Below are positions 35,105 through 44,029 of a stretch of DNA of 64,000 nucleotides, piece by piece (positions within the stretch are counted from its first letter, which is position 1; each line of letters opens with the position of its first letter). A program made the position numbers and the translations under genes. Source of the DNA: Heminiphilus faecis (lineage in GTDB: Bacteria > Bacteroidota > Bacteroidia > Bacteroidales > Muribaculaceae); NCBI RefSeq assembly GCF_008728965.1, contig NZ_VSMC01000004.1, positions 1 to 64,000 on the forward strand, in the 5' to 3' direction. The notes under the pieces are model-generated. The model was given only the letters and a program-made list of their open reading frames with translations. It was not told the origin of the DNA and searched no databases.

Positions 35105-36220
35105 TCAGACAGGGACAACCATCATCGGTATGTCGGAATGGAACAATAGCTTATGAGCCAATGACGGGTTAAACAAGCGTGCAAAAATATTCTTTTTCTT
35201 ATTAGGCACGGCTATGAGGTCGATAGGCTGTCTTTGCTCTATGTCGTGGAAATCGGCTACGATATTTCCGAGCGATATCGCCGCTACGCTAAATGAGAAC
35301 CGCGGATAATGCCGGGTACAGTATTCCAGCAACCGCCGGGTGTCGGCGTCATTGAACATTGCGTTTTTCTTGGAAGGCACGTTCACGATGGTTACATCTA
35401 CATGCTCGTCACAGAAGAAGCGGTATATGGCGTCGAGGGCAAGAATATCTTCTTGCTCCAGATTAGAGAACAAGACAGCATGTTTTATGTCGTCGATATT
35501 GCTTAAATTTACCGATTCGGGAACGGTAAGTACCGGAAACCGACAGGAATCGAGTACTTCGGCAGTGACACTGCCTATGAGTTCTTTCTCTTTTTTACCG
35601 GCTCCGCGTGTACCCATTACAATCATTTCCGGTTTGTTTTCTTTGGCATACTCCACTATTGTCTCTTCAGGCACACCTTCCGCTACCTCGGTTTTAAATG
35701 GTACGGGCGGAAGCTCACCTTTCTTTATGCGTTCACGCAATTTACGGGAGAATGTCTCGATTGACCGATGGGCTTCTTTGTCAAGAATGTTTTGCATCTC
35801 CGCATCGGCAATGTCATAGGTCATAGAGTCGGTAAGCTGCAGACTTCCGGTAACAGACGGGTTGAGAACCGAATGAAGAAGCATTATTGTCGCTTTGTGT
35901 CGGGCGGCGAGATGAAATGCTATATCACAGGCTTTTGTCGAATAGTCGCTGAAGTCCACAGGGACGATTATAAGCCGTCGTAAGGTGTCGGCTATTGAAT
36001 TGTCGGCAGGCGCAAAGATATCGGTGTTTTCAATAATACGTAAGGCGAGCGGAAGATCACTTTCATGAATGCGTACTCTCACACCGCTTGAAACCACGGG
36101 TTGCGACAGGTTTACATTATGCAGAACCACGGGCACGCCTTCACTTTCAAGCAGGTGCTTGAGACGTAAGGCGTGCTCGTAAGTATGGATAGCCACTGTT
36201 ATGAGGCGATCTTCTGTCAT
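35105..36220 (-). CDS. DUF2007-like domain fused to tandem universal stress domains
   Basis: 371 residues. The first 70 residues resemble DUF2007 (HTYEHALRLKHLLESEGVPV). A complete UspA domain follows (about 85-235), with IIVPVDFSDYSTKACD and the ATP motif MGTRGAGKKEKELIGSVT. A second Usp-like half (about 245-371) lacks that motif. Likely an ATP-binding stress protein with a regulatory N-terminus; the role is not known. It is 16 bases downstream of the small HTH gene and probably shares its transcript. Confidence 0.8.
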   Translation of the reverse strand: MTEDRLITVAIHTYEHALRLKHLLESEGVPVVLHNVNLSQPVVSSGVRVRIHESDLPLALRIIENTDIFAPADNSIADTLRRLIIVPVDFSDYSTKACDIAFHLAARHKATIMLLHSVLNPSVTGSLQLTDSMTYDIADAEMQNILDKEAHRSIETFSRKLRERIKKGELPPVPFKTEVAEGVPEETIVEYAKENKPEMIVMGTRGAGKKEKELIGSVTAEVLDSCRFPVLTVPESVNLSNIDDIKHAVLFSNLEQEDILALDAIYRFFCDEHVDVTIVNVPSKKNAMFNDADTRRLLEYCTRHYPRFSFSVAAISLGNIVADFHDIEQRQPIDLIAVPNKKKNIFARLFNPSLAHKLLFHSDIPMMVVPV

Positions 36221-36236
36221 CTTTTAATCAATGATG

Positions 36237-36503
36237 TTAGGCTTCTTTGGCAGCAGCTTGCTCTTCAAGAATGGCAATGGCCATGTCATAAATAGTAGTA
36301 TCGTCAAGGACTACGATGCCACCGTCGGGACCCGGTTCAATGTGAACGCCGCAATTTTGGCCAAACTGGTAGTTACTACCGCCGAAGTAATTGCGAACTG
36401 TCTGTACAGTACAATTGAGTTTATCGGCAATCTTATGCATCGAACCGTCGGGTAAACTGTCTTTTATACGGCGGAGATCATTAAATGTAATTGTTTTAGT
36501 CAT
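36237..36503 (-). CDS. small helix-turn-helix DNA-binding protein
   Basis: 88 residues. The middle MHKIADKLNCTVQTVRNYFG reads as a helix-turn-helix (about 22-41), flanked by an N-terminal helix and an acidic C-terminal tail with the strand VHIEPGPDGGIVVL. I know similar short proteins are widespread in Bacteroidales, but know no assigned function. Position just upstream of the universal stress gene suggests a role in that operon. Confidence 0.75.
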   Translation of the reverse strand: MTKTITFNDLRRIKDSLPDGSMHKIADKLNCTVQTVRNYFGGSNYQFGQNCGVHIEPGPDGGIVVLDDTTIYDMAIAILEEQAAAKEA

Positions 36504-36627
36504 GATACTATCAGTTTTAAATGAGTTAATAATTCAAATATTGATTAATGTCGTTAAAATTATAATTTTTGTATCATAAATCCAAATTTTTGTCGGCATA
36601 AAAGATGTGTTATAAAACATGCTACGG

Positions 36628-37410
36628 CTAAATCTTTTCAATATCAGAGCCTTTGATCCATGCACGCGTATTATTGTCGATTTTCACATCATACCACTTT
36701 GTCACTGCCGAGTCGGTGCGGGTGGTGACGGAGTCGAGGATTTCCACTTTAGTGCCTTCATGAAGCAGTACGGCTTCTTCCGAACGGTCCTTGGGGATAC
36801 GCGGCGAGGTACTCAGCAGAGTTGACGGTACCGTAATGACCGCTTCTTTACCTGAGGTGGAGTACCTTGTGGCAATAGATGCACAGATATTGGCACAGAT
36901 GCATATGAACAATAATACTATACCGCCGAAAAAGCCGGCTTTACGCAGGGATATAGCCGATGTAAACACATACAATGCTATGGCTCCGAGCAGCAGTATG
37001 AAAGAACCGATGGCTATACCGGCCCATATGTTTGCTGATATTTTGCAGGCAAAGCCATTGACTGTATTGGATATAAACATACCCCGGTCGCCGGGTTCAT
37101 CGGTTATCTTCGTGTTGACAAATTCGAGATTGGCGCGCGCATCTTTGTCCGACGGGTCAAGGCGAAGAGCGCGTTCATAGTATAATATGGCCATACCGGG
37201 CTTCCCCTGACGGAAATAACAATTGCCTATGTTATAATATAGATTGGCCGAAGTGCCTTCTTCTTCCGCTATTTTTAGATATAGCTCGGTAGCTTTGGCA
37301 AAATTATCCTGCATATAGGCCGAGTCGGCTTGCTGTGTAAGTGACATGGCGTTGACCGTACCCGTAATGAGTGCAGTTAAAATAATATATGTTATGATGC
37401 GTAATTTCAT
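36628..37410 (-). CDS. batE: BatE: TPR protein with SH3b-like end
   Basis: 260 residues. Signal peptide (about 1-22), two to three TPR units (NLYYNIGNCYFRQGKPGMA), two membrane helices (about 125-185) and a C-terminal SH3b-like domain (about 195-260). Last gene of the Bat operon. Bat proteins assemble in the membrane and periplasm and were tied to oxygen tolerance in Bacteroides fragilis; their chemistry is unknown. Confidence 0.87.
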   Translation of the reverse strand: MKLRIITYIILTALITGTVNAMSLTQQADSAYMQDNFAKATELYLKIAEEEGTSANLYYNIGNCYFRQGKPGMAILYYERALRLDPSDKDARANLEFVNTKITDEPGDRGMFISNTVNGFACKISANIWAGIAIGSFILLLGAIALYVFTSAISLRKAGFFGGIVLLFICICANICASIATRYSTSGKEAVITVPSTLLSTSPRIPKDRSEEAVLLHEGTKVEILDSVTTRTDSAVTKWYDVKIDNNTRAWIKGSDIEKI

Positions 37411-37438
37411 ATTTATTTCAATGAGTTTGTCGGGTGAT

Positions 37439-39259
37439 TTAACGTTGTTTGGTACGCTTTATGCTTTCCATCTCGTTCATGGCCTTTGATGCTTCCTTGT
37501 AAAGATTTTCAAGCTGTTCGTCGCTTTGGGCAGGGGAGTACCGGGCCATCTCACACTCGTCGATTATATTGATGAATGACTCGGCAAGCTGTTGCGGAGC
37601 CCCGTATTCAGAAAGCTGTACGGCTATATTGTCACGTGTAAGCCGCGATGCTGGTATGCCGAGTTTGTCGCTCAGATATCCCCATGTAGCCCGTAGCATC
37701 TCTTCATAGAACTTGTCGTTGTCATGGGAAGTAAGGTACCGGTCGGCCATTTTCAGACGTTTGCGCGCTATTTTGTTCGCATTGGCAAGACGTCGTCCCT
37801 GAATATCGGCATTGAGTTTTACTTGCTTTCGGTAAATGAGTATTATTGCCGCAAGCATTAGGGCGAGCAGTATATAGCAGGGCCAATACCACCATGATGA
37901 ATAGAAGTACGTATGCGATTTTTCAAGATGCAGATTGCCGGTCTTGATATGCAGTATATCTGTGTTTTTAGCTTCGATACTCTGCTTATTGACTCCTGCT
38001 GTCGTTGCAGGTGCGTCCGCTCCTTTGACTACCTTTATATCATAAGAGGGGGTGGTGAGGCTTACATACTTTTTGCTCTCCGGATTGAAGTATACAAACT
38101 TATCGGCACCAATAGAGAAATTGCCCACACTCTGAGGTACAAACGTGTATTCGACAGTCATGCTTCCCGTGACGTTGTTGCCTGATACCTGTGAGTTTAC
38201 ATCGATCTGAGGTGCATATTGTTCAAACTCCGAAGGAAAGTCTATTTCCGGTTCTTTGATTGATTTTATATTGCCGGTACCTTTTATTGTATATGTGAGG
38301 GTGGCAGCTTCGTTGGTACGGAAAGTAGATGTATTCAGTCGGCTGTCAATTGTGAAATTGCCTACTGCTCCCGTGAAGCCTTCAGGCTGAGGCTGGGGCA
38401 GGGGAGTAATGTTGATTGAAGCCGAGTTTGAACTCACTTTTATATCTTTTTCTACAGGCCGTGTACCTCCCCAGAAGCCGGTAAAGCGTTCGTGTTGCAC
38501 TACCGTTACGTCATATTTACCCGAGTTTATGGTCAGTTTACCTGATTTTTGCGGGAATATGATACATTGCTTCAGCACGGCTGTCATGTAATTCTGCCCG
38601 TTGTAGTGCTCGACTTCATTCAGTTGCGGTTGCAGATTCAACTCTTCGATAAGGAAACCGTCAAATGCCGGCTGTGAAGTAGGCATGAATGAGCTAATGC
38701 TATACTTCGTATATAGCTTGATGGTACACAATATGGCTTCCTGCTCATAGGCCTGCGAGCGGTTGAGTATTATTCTTACAAAAACATCGTTGGCCGATAC
38801 AGCTTTGTCGCTACTTTGTGTACTGATGTCGTCCACCCGTGCGCCCTGACCCGATTGGGCGGCTTTATCCGGCGGAAGTACCGTAAATTTTACGGGTACG
38901 GTGGTATAGGTGCGTCCGTCGCACACTATGCTTGCTTCTCCTATAGTGTAGGTACCCGGGGTATCGGCACGGTAAGTGAATGAGTAGTCTACAGTGGTCG
39001 ATGACGACGACTTGCCGTTTACCCACTGATAGTTGCGCATTGATGACGATGACGGCCCGTAAAGCAGGGTGCACCCTTTTATTTCTGGAGCTTTAAGCCC
39101 GGAACCTTCTCCGTCTTTAAGGCGGAAAGTGATATTGAACTTATTTCCCGCAATGACTGTACGTGGAGGGATTGTGGTAAACGATGTCTCGGCTGTGGCC
39201 GATAGCGCTATCCCTGCCATTACAATCATTATTAACAATAATTTTTTCATCATAATCAC
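37439..39259 (-). CDS. batD: BatD family protein
   Basis: 606 residues. Signal peptide ending near SATA (about 22), a long beta-rich periplasmic region of repeated immunoglobulin-like domains (about 25-430), one membrane helix (about 445-470, WPCYILLALMLAAIILIYR) and a cytoplasmic helical tail. Typical BatD length and layout. Between batC and batE. Confidence 0.9.
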   Translation of the reverse strand: MIMMKKLLLIMIVMAGIALSATAETSFTTIPPRTVIAGNKFNITFRLKDGEGSGLKAPEIKGCTLLYGPSSSSMRNYQWVNGKSSSSTTVDYSFTYRADTPGTYTIGEASIVCDGRTYTTVPVKFTVLPPDKAAQSGQGARVDDISTQSSDKAVSANDVFVRIILNRSQAYEQEAILCTIKLYTKYSISSFMPTSQPAFDGFLIEELNLQPQLNEVEHYNGQNYMTAVLKQCIIFPQKSGKLTINSGKYDVTVVQHERFTGFWGGTRPVEKDIKVSSNSASINITPLPQPQPEGFTGAVGNFTIDSRLNTSTFRTNEAATLTYTIKGTGNIKSIKEPEIDFPSEFEQYAPQIDVNSQVSGNNVTGSMTVEYTFVPQSVGNFSIGADKFVYFNPESKKYVSLTTPSYDIKVVKGADAPATTAGVNKQSIEAKNTDILHIKTGNLHLEKSHTYFYSSWWYWPCYILLALMLAAIILIYRKQVKLNADIQGRRLANANKIARKRLKMADRYLTSHDNDKFYEEMLRATWGYLSDKLGIPASRLTRDNIAVQLSEYGAPQQLAESFINIIDECEMARYSPAQSDEQLENLYKEASKAMNEMESIKRTKQR

Positions 39260-39292
39260 TTTTTCAATTCATTTAAATAGTTGATAACGTGA

Positions 39293-40084
39293 TCACCACT
39301 GCTTACCATGTACACGACGGGCTTGTCCGGCCTCCTTTTTCTGCATATCCTGCACTTTACGGCGGGTAGCGTTTTCTTCGTTCTCCATAGCCTTCAATAT
39401 CTTGTTGGCATTGGCGTCGCTTATGCCCCCCTGCTGTTGTTGAGGTGGTTGCTGTTGGTCTTTGTTTTGTTGCTTTTGTTGGTCTTGATCTTGATTTTGG
39501 TCTTTATCCTTGTCTTGATCCTGATTTTGCTGTTGATCTTGATTTTGGTCTTGATTCTGTTGTTGATCCTGCTTGTCTTGGTTCTGATCCTGATTCTGCT
39601 GTTCCTGCCGTTTCAGTTGGGCAAGTCGCAGATTTTCGCGGGCTTTGTCGTTGTCAGGGTTCTTTCGCAAAGCTCCCTTGTACATGTTTATGGCTTGGTC
39701 ATACTGCTGCTGGTTGAATGCCATGTTCCCGAGATTATAAAATGCTTTTTCAGCTATCGATATGTCCTGTGCGCTTTGTGCCACGCCTTGGAGCAGGCTT
39801 TGTGCCTCAGACATAGGATTATTGTCTGAATTCGGATCGGCATTGCCCGATTGTCTGATGAGGGCTGCTGCAAGGTTGTACATGGCGGTTTCGCTCATGG
39901 CGTTTTCTTCAAGAGCTTTTCGATAGGCCACTTCTGCGTCGGCAAATCGCTTTTCGTCATATAGCGAATTGCCTTCGCGTATATAATTGCGTTCTTTGCG
40001 TGTGGATGAGTCGCTGTTATCGGCGGCATGGACATAACCGACAATAGAAGCGGTAAGTATTATGGCGGTAAATATACGTTTCAT
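39293..40084 (-). CDS. batC: BatC: TPR protein with long Gln/Asp/Asn tract
   Basis: 263 residues. Signal peptide (1-20), three TPR units (about 33-156), then a tract of about 60 residues (159-218) made almost only of Gln, Asp, Asn and Lys. It ends with a conserved helix, NKILKAMENEENATRRKVQ. The tract is encoded by 39431-39610, made of short imperfect repeats that could expand or contract. Confidence 0.88.
   Translation of the reverse strand: MKRIFTAIILTASIVGYVHAADNSDSSTRKERNYIREGNSLYDEKRFADAEVAYRKALEENAMSETAMYNLAAALIRQSGNADPNSDNNPMSEAQSLLQGVAQSAQDISIAEKAFYNLGNMAFNQQQYDQAINMYKGALRKNPDNDKARENLRLAQLKRQEQQNQDQNQDKQDQQQNQDQNQDQQQNQDQDKDKDQNQDQDQQKQQNKDQQQPPQQQQGGISDANANKILKAMENEENATRRKVQDMQKKEAGQARRVHGKQW
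39431..39610 (-). repeat. imperfect short-repeat tract inside batC
   Basis: About 180 bases of CAA/CAG, GAT/GAC and AAT/AAC codons encoding the Gln/Asp/Asn tract. Repeat units are short and variable; no CRISPR-like spacing. Confidence 0.8.
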
Positions 40085-40093
40085 GATATAGTG

Positions 40094-41131
40094 CTATTTA
40101 CTGAAGAAGTTTATCTTTTTTAACCATCCCACTTTTCTGTCAAGCATGAATATGTCAAGGATGACAAGAGCAAGAGCCAGCCATCCGAATACAGGAAACT
40201 GTTCAGCGCTTGCAGAGTATATGACTTTCTCAAGATCGCTTTTCGCCAATGTGTCGAGTTGTTCGTCAATATCTTTTACTACTGTCGACGATGCCCCCTG
40301 CACATATATGCCCTCGCCGGTTTCTGCTATTTTTTGAGCCATGGCTTCATCAAGACGTGTCGTCACCGGATTGCCTTCGTCATCTTTCATGAACTGGCCG
40401 TTGCGTCCTATCGGTATCAGTGAGCCTTTGGTGGAGCCGAGGCCTATGACGTCGACTTGGATGCCCTGTTTTACAGCAGTTTGGGTAGCAGCGATAGGGT
40501 CATCGTCAAAACTTTCGCCGTCGGTTATTACGATTATGGCTTTCTGCATGTCGTCGGTAGGTGTGAATGAACTCATAGCCATCTCTATGGCCGCTCCTAT
40601 CGAAGTTCCCTGAGTAGGCACCATCTCGGTAGAGATGCTGTTCAAAAACATCTTGGCCGATACGAAGTCGCTTGTGATGGGGAGCTGCGTGTATGCGTCA
40701 CCTGCAAATACTATAAGACCTACTTTGTCGTTGTCAAGCTTGTCGATTAGTTTTTCAAGTACGAGTTTGGCGCGTTGAAGGCGCGATACTCCTTTAGGAT
40801 CGTCGGTGGACGATGCCAACATTGAGTTTGACACATCAAGACATATCATGACTTCTATGCCTTGTACTTCACTGACCTCTTCTTTGGCGCCGGCGCGGGG
40901 ACGTGCGAGAACAAATACAAGAGCGGCCACGGCAAGAAGCTGCAATGTTATTTTTATCCACGGCTTATAACGTGAGGCGTCAGGCATGAGCGGTGAAAGT
41001 ACAGCGAGCTTGCCGTAGCGCTTCAATTTGCGTTTTCGGGAGTATCGGCTCAAAAGATACAGACCGGTTATAGCCGGTATAAGGAAGAGCAGATACAACA
41101 GGTATGGATTTGCAAAACTAAACATAGTCAT
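40094..41131 (-). CDS. batB: BatB: VWA-domain membrane protein
   Basis: 345 residues. Two N-terminal membrane helices (about 8-28 and 58-78), a von Willebrand A domain (about 88-290) and a C-terminal helix (about 315-335). The metal-binding MIDAS motif is intact: DVSNSML, TQGTS and ITDGESFDD. Paralogue of BatA next door; the two are expected to interact. Confidence 0.92.
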   Translation of the reverse strand: MTMFSFANPYLLYLLFLIPAITGLYLLSRYSRKRKLKRYGKLAVLSPLMPDASRYKPWIKITLQLLAVAALVFVLARPRAGAKEEVSEVQGIEVMICLDVSNSMLASSTDDPKGVSRLQRAKLVLEKLIDKLDNDKVGLIVFAGDAYTQLPITSDFVSAKMFLNSISTEMVPTQGTSIGAAIEMAMSSFTPTDDMQKAIIVITDGESFDDDPIAATQTAVKQGIQVDVIGLGSTKGSLIPIGRNGQFMKDDEGNPVTTRLDEAMAQKIAETGEGIYVQGASSTVVKDIDEQLDTLAKSDLEKVIYSASAEQFPVFGWLALALVILDIFMLDRKVGWLKKINFFSK

Positions 41132-41148
41132 CAGTCATCTAAGTGAAA

Positions 41149-42135
41149 TCATGGAATAGTACGTAAAACCGTATGTCGCAGAAGTATCTCCAATACGAAC
41201 AGGCCCAATGCAAGCCATGCCCATAGCATGTAGTTGTCCTCGGTATGGGAGAAGTGCCGTACATCCATCTGAGTCTTTTCGAGTTGGTCTATCTCTGAGA
41301 ATATGTCCTTAAGAACTGTATTGCCCGTAGCCCGGAAATATTTTCCTCCGGTGGCGGAGGCTATATTACGTAGTGTGGTTTCGTCAATTACCACAGGCAT
41401 ATTTACATAATCTATGTCTCCGTAATAATTCTGTTGCGGCATTGGGGCGGTACCGTTTTTACCTACACCGATAGTATATACTTTAATGCCGTACTTTTTC
41501 GCTATTTCAGCAGCGGTAAGCGGCGCCACATTGCCGGTGTTGTTGGTGCCGTCGGTTATGAGTATGATACTTTTTGACTTGGCTTTACCGTCTTTTATTC
41601 GGTTTATGGAGGTGGCCAGACCGTCGCCTATGGCAGTGCCGTCGTCAAGCATGCCCATTTTTATGTCATGGATATAATTGGCAAGCATAGACCTGTCGGT
41701 GGTCATCGGCACGGCAGTGAAACTTTCGCCGGCAAAAATAACGACTCCTATGTTGTCGGATTCGCGGCCTGCAACAAATTTTGACGCCACATCTTTGGCC
41801 GCTTCGAAACGGTCAGGCTTAAAATCGCGGGCAAGCATTGATGACGATATGTCAAGTGCTATGATTATGTCAGTACCCTCGGTCGACGATGTGCGCCAGC
41901 TGTCGCGGGTCTGTGGACGTGCAAGTATTATTATGACGCAACCGATTACCGCCAGTCGCAACAGAAACATGCCGTGCAACAGATACTCCTTGTATGATCT
42001 CGGCAACTTGGCATACGGTGAGGTCGTCGATATCTCAAGGGCTGGGAAGGCATTGCGGTGTTTCCATATATACCATGCTATAAGCGGGATAAACACCAAA
42101 AACAACCATAGATATTCAGGATGTGCGAGCTGCAT
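41149..42135 (-). CDS. batA: BatA: VWA-domain membrane protein
   Basis: 328 residues, layout like BatB: N-terminal helices (about 7-25, 55-75), VWA domain (about 88-285) with MIDAS motif DISSSML, DGTAIG and ITDGTNN, and a final helix. It starts 2 bases after the upstream gene and is followed by batB 17 bases later. Confidence 0.92.
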   Translation of the reverse strand: MQLAHPEYLWLFLVFIPLIAWYIWKHRNAFPALEISTTSPYAKLPRSYKEYLLHGMFLLRLAVIGCVIIILARPQTRDSWRTSSTEGTDIIIALDISSSMLARDFKPDRFEAAKDVASKFVAGRESDNIGVVIFAGESFTAVPMTTDRSMLANYIHDIKMGMLDDGTAIGDGLATSINRIKDGKAKSKSIILITDGTNNTGNVAPLTAAEIAKKYGIKVYTIGVGKNGTAPMPQQNYYGDIDYVNMPVVIDETTLRNIASATGGKYFRATGNTVLKDIFSEIDQLEKTQMDVRHFSHTEDNYMLWAWLALGLFVLEILLRHTVLRTIP

Positions 42136-42137
42136 GA

Positions 42138-43130
42138 TCAGTTATCTTTTTTATCGGTTGACTGTTGTGACTCTTCGGCCGGCTCGGTTTCGGTTTCGGC
42201 CGGTTTGGTATCTTCGACAAATTTCACTGCGTTGTTGAACGCTTTGACATTGTCGTCAGGGAGAGGCCTTACTTTGGCAAACTTGACAAAATCGGCCATT
42301 TCGAGGATCTGCTGCATAATCGGAGCGGAGGGTTTTGCTTCGCTGTTGGACTTTATGCGGTCGAGTATCTGTGTCGAGGTCATTTCCATGGCATTTATGC
42401 CGAAACGCCGGTAGAGGTATACACGCAGAATTTCGGTAAGCCGGGTGTAATATTCTTTCTCATGGCCGCTTTCGCAAAGTTTTTCATTCTTGAGTTTATT
42501 AAGCTCAAGCATAGCCGCTTCGTAAGGAGGTACGGGCTTTTTCTTTGGAATCAGCGGTAACGATTTTTTACCACGGAAGTATACAAACCATATAAGTATG
42601 GCTGCCGCGACAACAATCACAGCAAGATATATCCACCAATAGTCGACAATAAAATCAGGGATATAATCCCATATTCTGGTCGCCGGCTTGACGACACCTT
42701 CGTAATCATGTATAGTCTTCAGAGTGTCGACAGGTACCGGTATGACTTTAAGAACAAGTGCGTTTGACGCAAAAGTGTCATTGCCTGATACATATAGAAA
42801 CGGAGGCAATGTATATAGTCCCGAGTCAAACGACTGTATGACAAGTTCACGTCTTATCTCTCTTCGTCCGCTTCCAAGATCGGCTGTATCGGGAGTGAGA
42901 TTTTTTATTATCTCGACGTTTCCGGTTATGGTATCGCCGGCGTGATTTATGAAACGCCCGTCAATATCGTTATCTTCTACCACGTCGACTTTAAGCAGTG
43001 TCTGCTTGCCCATGAGTATATATGCCGAGTCCAGACTCGCTTTTACCGAGACCGGGCCTTTGGCTGACATTGCCATAGGGAGAAGCAGTACAGCCGCCAA
43101 AGTATATATGAGATATCTTTTACTTATCAT
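42138..43130 (-). CDS. BatD-like / DUF4381-type membrane protein of the Bat operon
   Basis: 330 residues. Signal peptide (about 1-23), a periplasmic beta-domain (about 25-150), one membrane helix (about 168-190, WWIYLAVIVVAAAILIWFVY) and a cytoplasmic tail with PPYEAAMLELNKL and a Pro/Glu-rich end. It lies between the DUF58 gene (one-base overlap) and batA. This position is typical of the Bacteroidota operon. Function unknown; probably a scaffold for the VWA proteins. Confidence 0.78.
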   Translation of the reverse strand: MISKRYLIYTLAAVLLLPMAMSAKGPVSVKASLDSAYILMGKQTLLKVDVVEDNDIDGRFINHAGDTITGNVEIIKNLTPDTADLGSGRREIRRELVIQSFDSGLYTLPPFLYVSGNDTFASNALVLKVIPVPVDTLKTIHDYEGVVKPATRIWDYIPDFIVDYWWIYLAVIVVAAAILIWFVYFRGKKSLPLIPKKKPVPPYEAAMLELNKLKNEKLCESGHEKEYYTRLTEILRVYLYRRFGINAMEMTSTQILDRIKSNSEAKPSAPIMQQILEMADFVKFAKVRPLPDDNVKAFNNAVKFVEDTKPAETETEPAEESQQSTDKKDN

Positions 43131-44005
43131 TATCTTAATTCTCGTTTTTTGAACAACGACATGAGGGCTTTGACAAAATCCTCGTCAGTAGCTATCGAGG
43201 CGTGTTGAACACGACAGCGATTGAATGTTTCCACCATCTTCTGCTGCCTTTCATACCACCATCGGTTGAACGTTTTCCTGACTTTTCCCGATGACGTGTT
43301 GACCCATCGGTCATTTCCGGTTTCAAGATCGACGACTCGCATCAATCCTACATCGGGCAACTGTGCGTCGCGCTTGTCATAAACCTGTATGGCGGTCACA
43401 TCGTGCTTGTTATTGGCTATGGACAGAGCCTTGTAAAAGTCATGTCCGTCAATGAAGTCCGATATGACAAACGTAGTGCATCGTTTCTTCAGCGCGTCGG
43501 TCATGTAACGCAGTGCTTCGGCTATGTCGGTCCCTTGTTGTTCCGGACTAAAGTCAAGAAGCTCTCGTATTATGAAGAGTATATGGCGGCGTCCTTTCTT
43601 TGGGGGTATGAATTTCTCAATTTTGTCGGAGAAAAATATCACACCTATCTTATCGTTGTTCTGTATTGCCGAAAATGCTATCGTGGCTGCAATTTCCGCA
43701 ATCATCTGGCGTTTGTCTTCGCCCATAGCTCCGAAATATCGGCTTCCCGATACATCGACAAGTAGCATTACGGTAAGCTCGCGTTCCTCTTCGTAGACCT
43801 TGACATAAGGATGGTTCTGGCGGGCGGTGACATTCCAGTCGATATCGCGTATGTCGTCACCGTACTGGTATTCACGGACCTCACTGAACGTCATGCCGCG
43901 TCCCTTGAATGCCGAGTGATACTCTCCGGCAAATATGTTCTGCGACAGACCCTTGGTCTTGATCTCGATCTTTCTGACTTTTTTTAATAGCTCGTTGGCG
44001 TCCAT
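43130..44005 (-). CDS. DUF58 domain protein
   Basis: 291 residues, soluble, no signal peptide. The DUF58 hallmark GRGMTFSEVREYQYGDDIRD lies near residues 35-54 (R-x-Y-x-xGDDxRxIDW type, DIDWNVTARQ follows). The rest is a VWA-like fold with DVSGSRYFG. Partners the MoxR ATPase immediately upstream. Confidence 0.92.
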   Translation of the reverse strand: MDANELLKKVRKIEIKTKGLSQNIFAGEYHSAFKGRGMTFSEVREYQYGDDIRDIDWNVTARQNHPYVKVYEEERELTVMLLVDVSGSRYFGAMGEDKRQMIAEIAATIAFSAIQNNDKIGVIFFSDKIEKFIPPKKGRRHILFIIRELLDFSPEQQGTDIAEALRYMTDALKKRCTTFVISDFIDGHDFYKALSIANNKHDVTAIQVYDKRDAQLPDVGLMRVVDLETGNDRWVNTSSGKVRKTFNRWWYERQQKMVETFNRCRVQHASIATDEDFVKALMSLFKKRELR

Positions 44006-44029
44006 AGAAGACTATTGTCATGTGTTTTA

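Noticed and set aside
39431-39610. CRISPR-like short repeats
   Set aside because: Units are trinucleotide-based, coding and without constant spacers; they encode the Gln/Asp/Asn tract of BatC.
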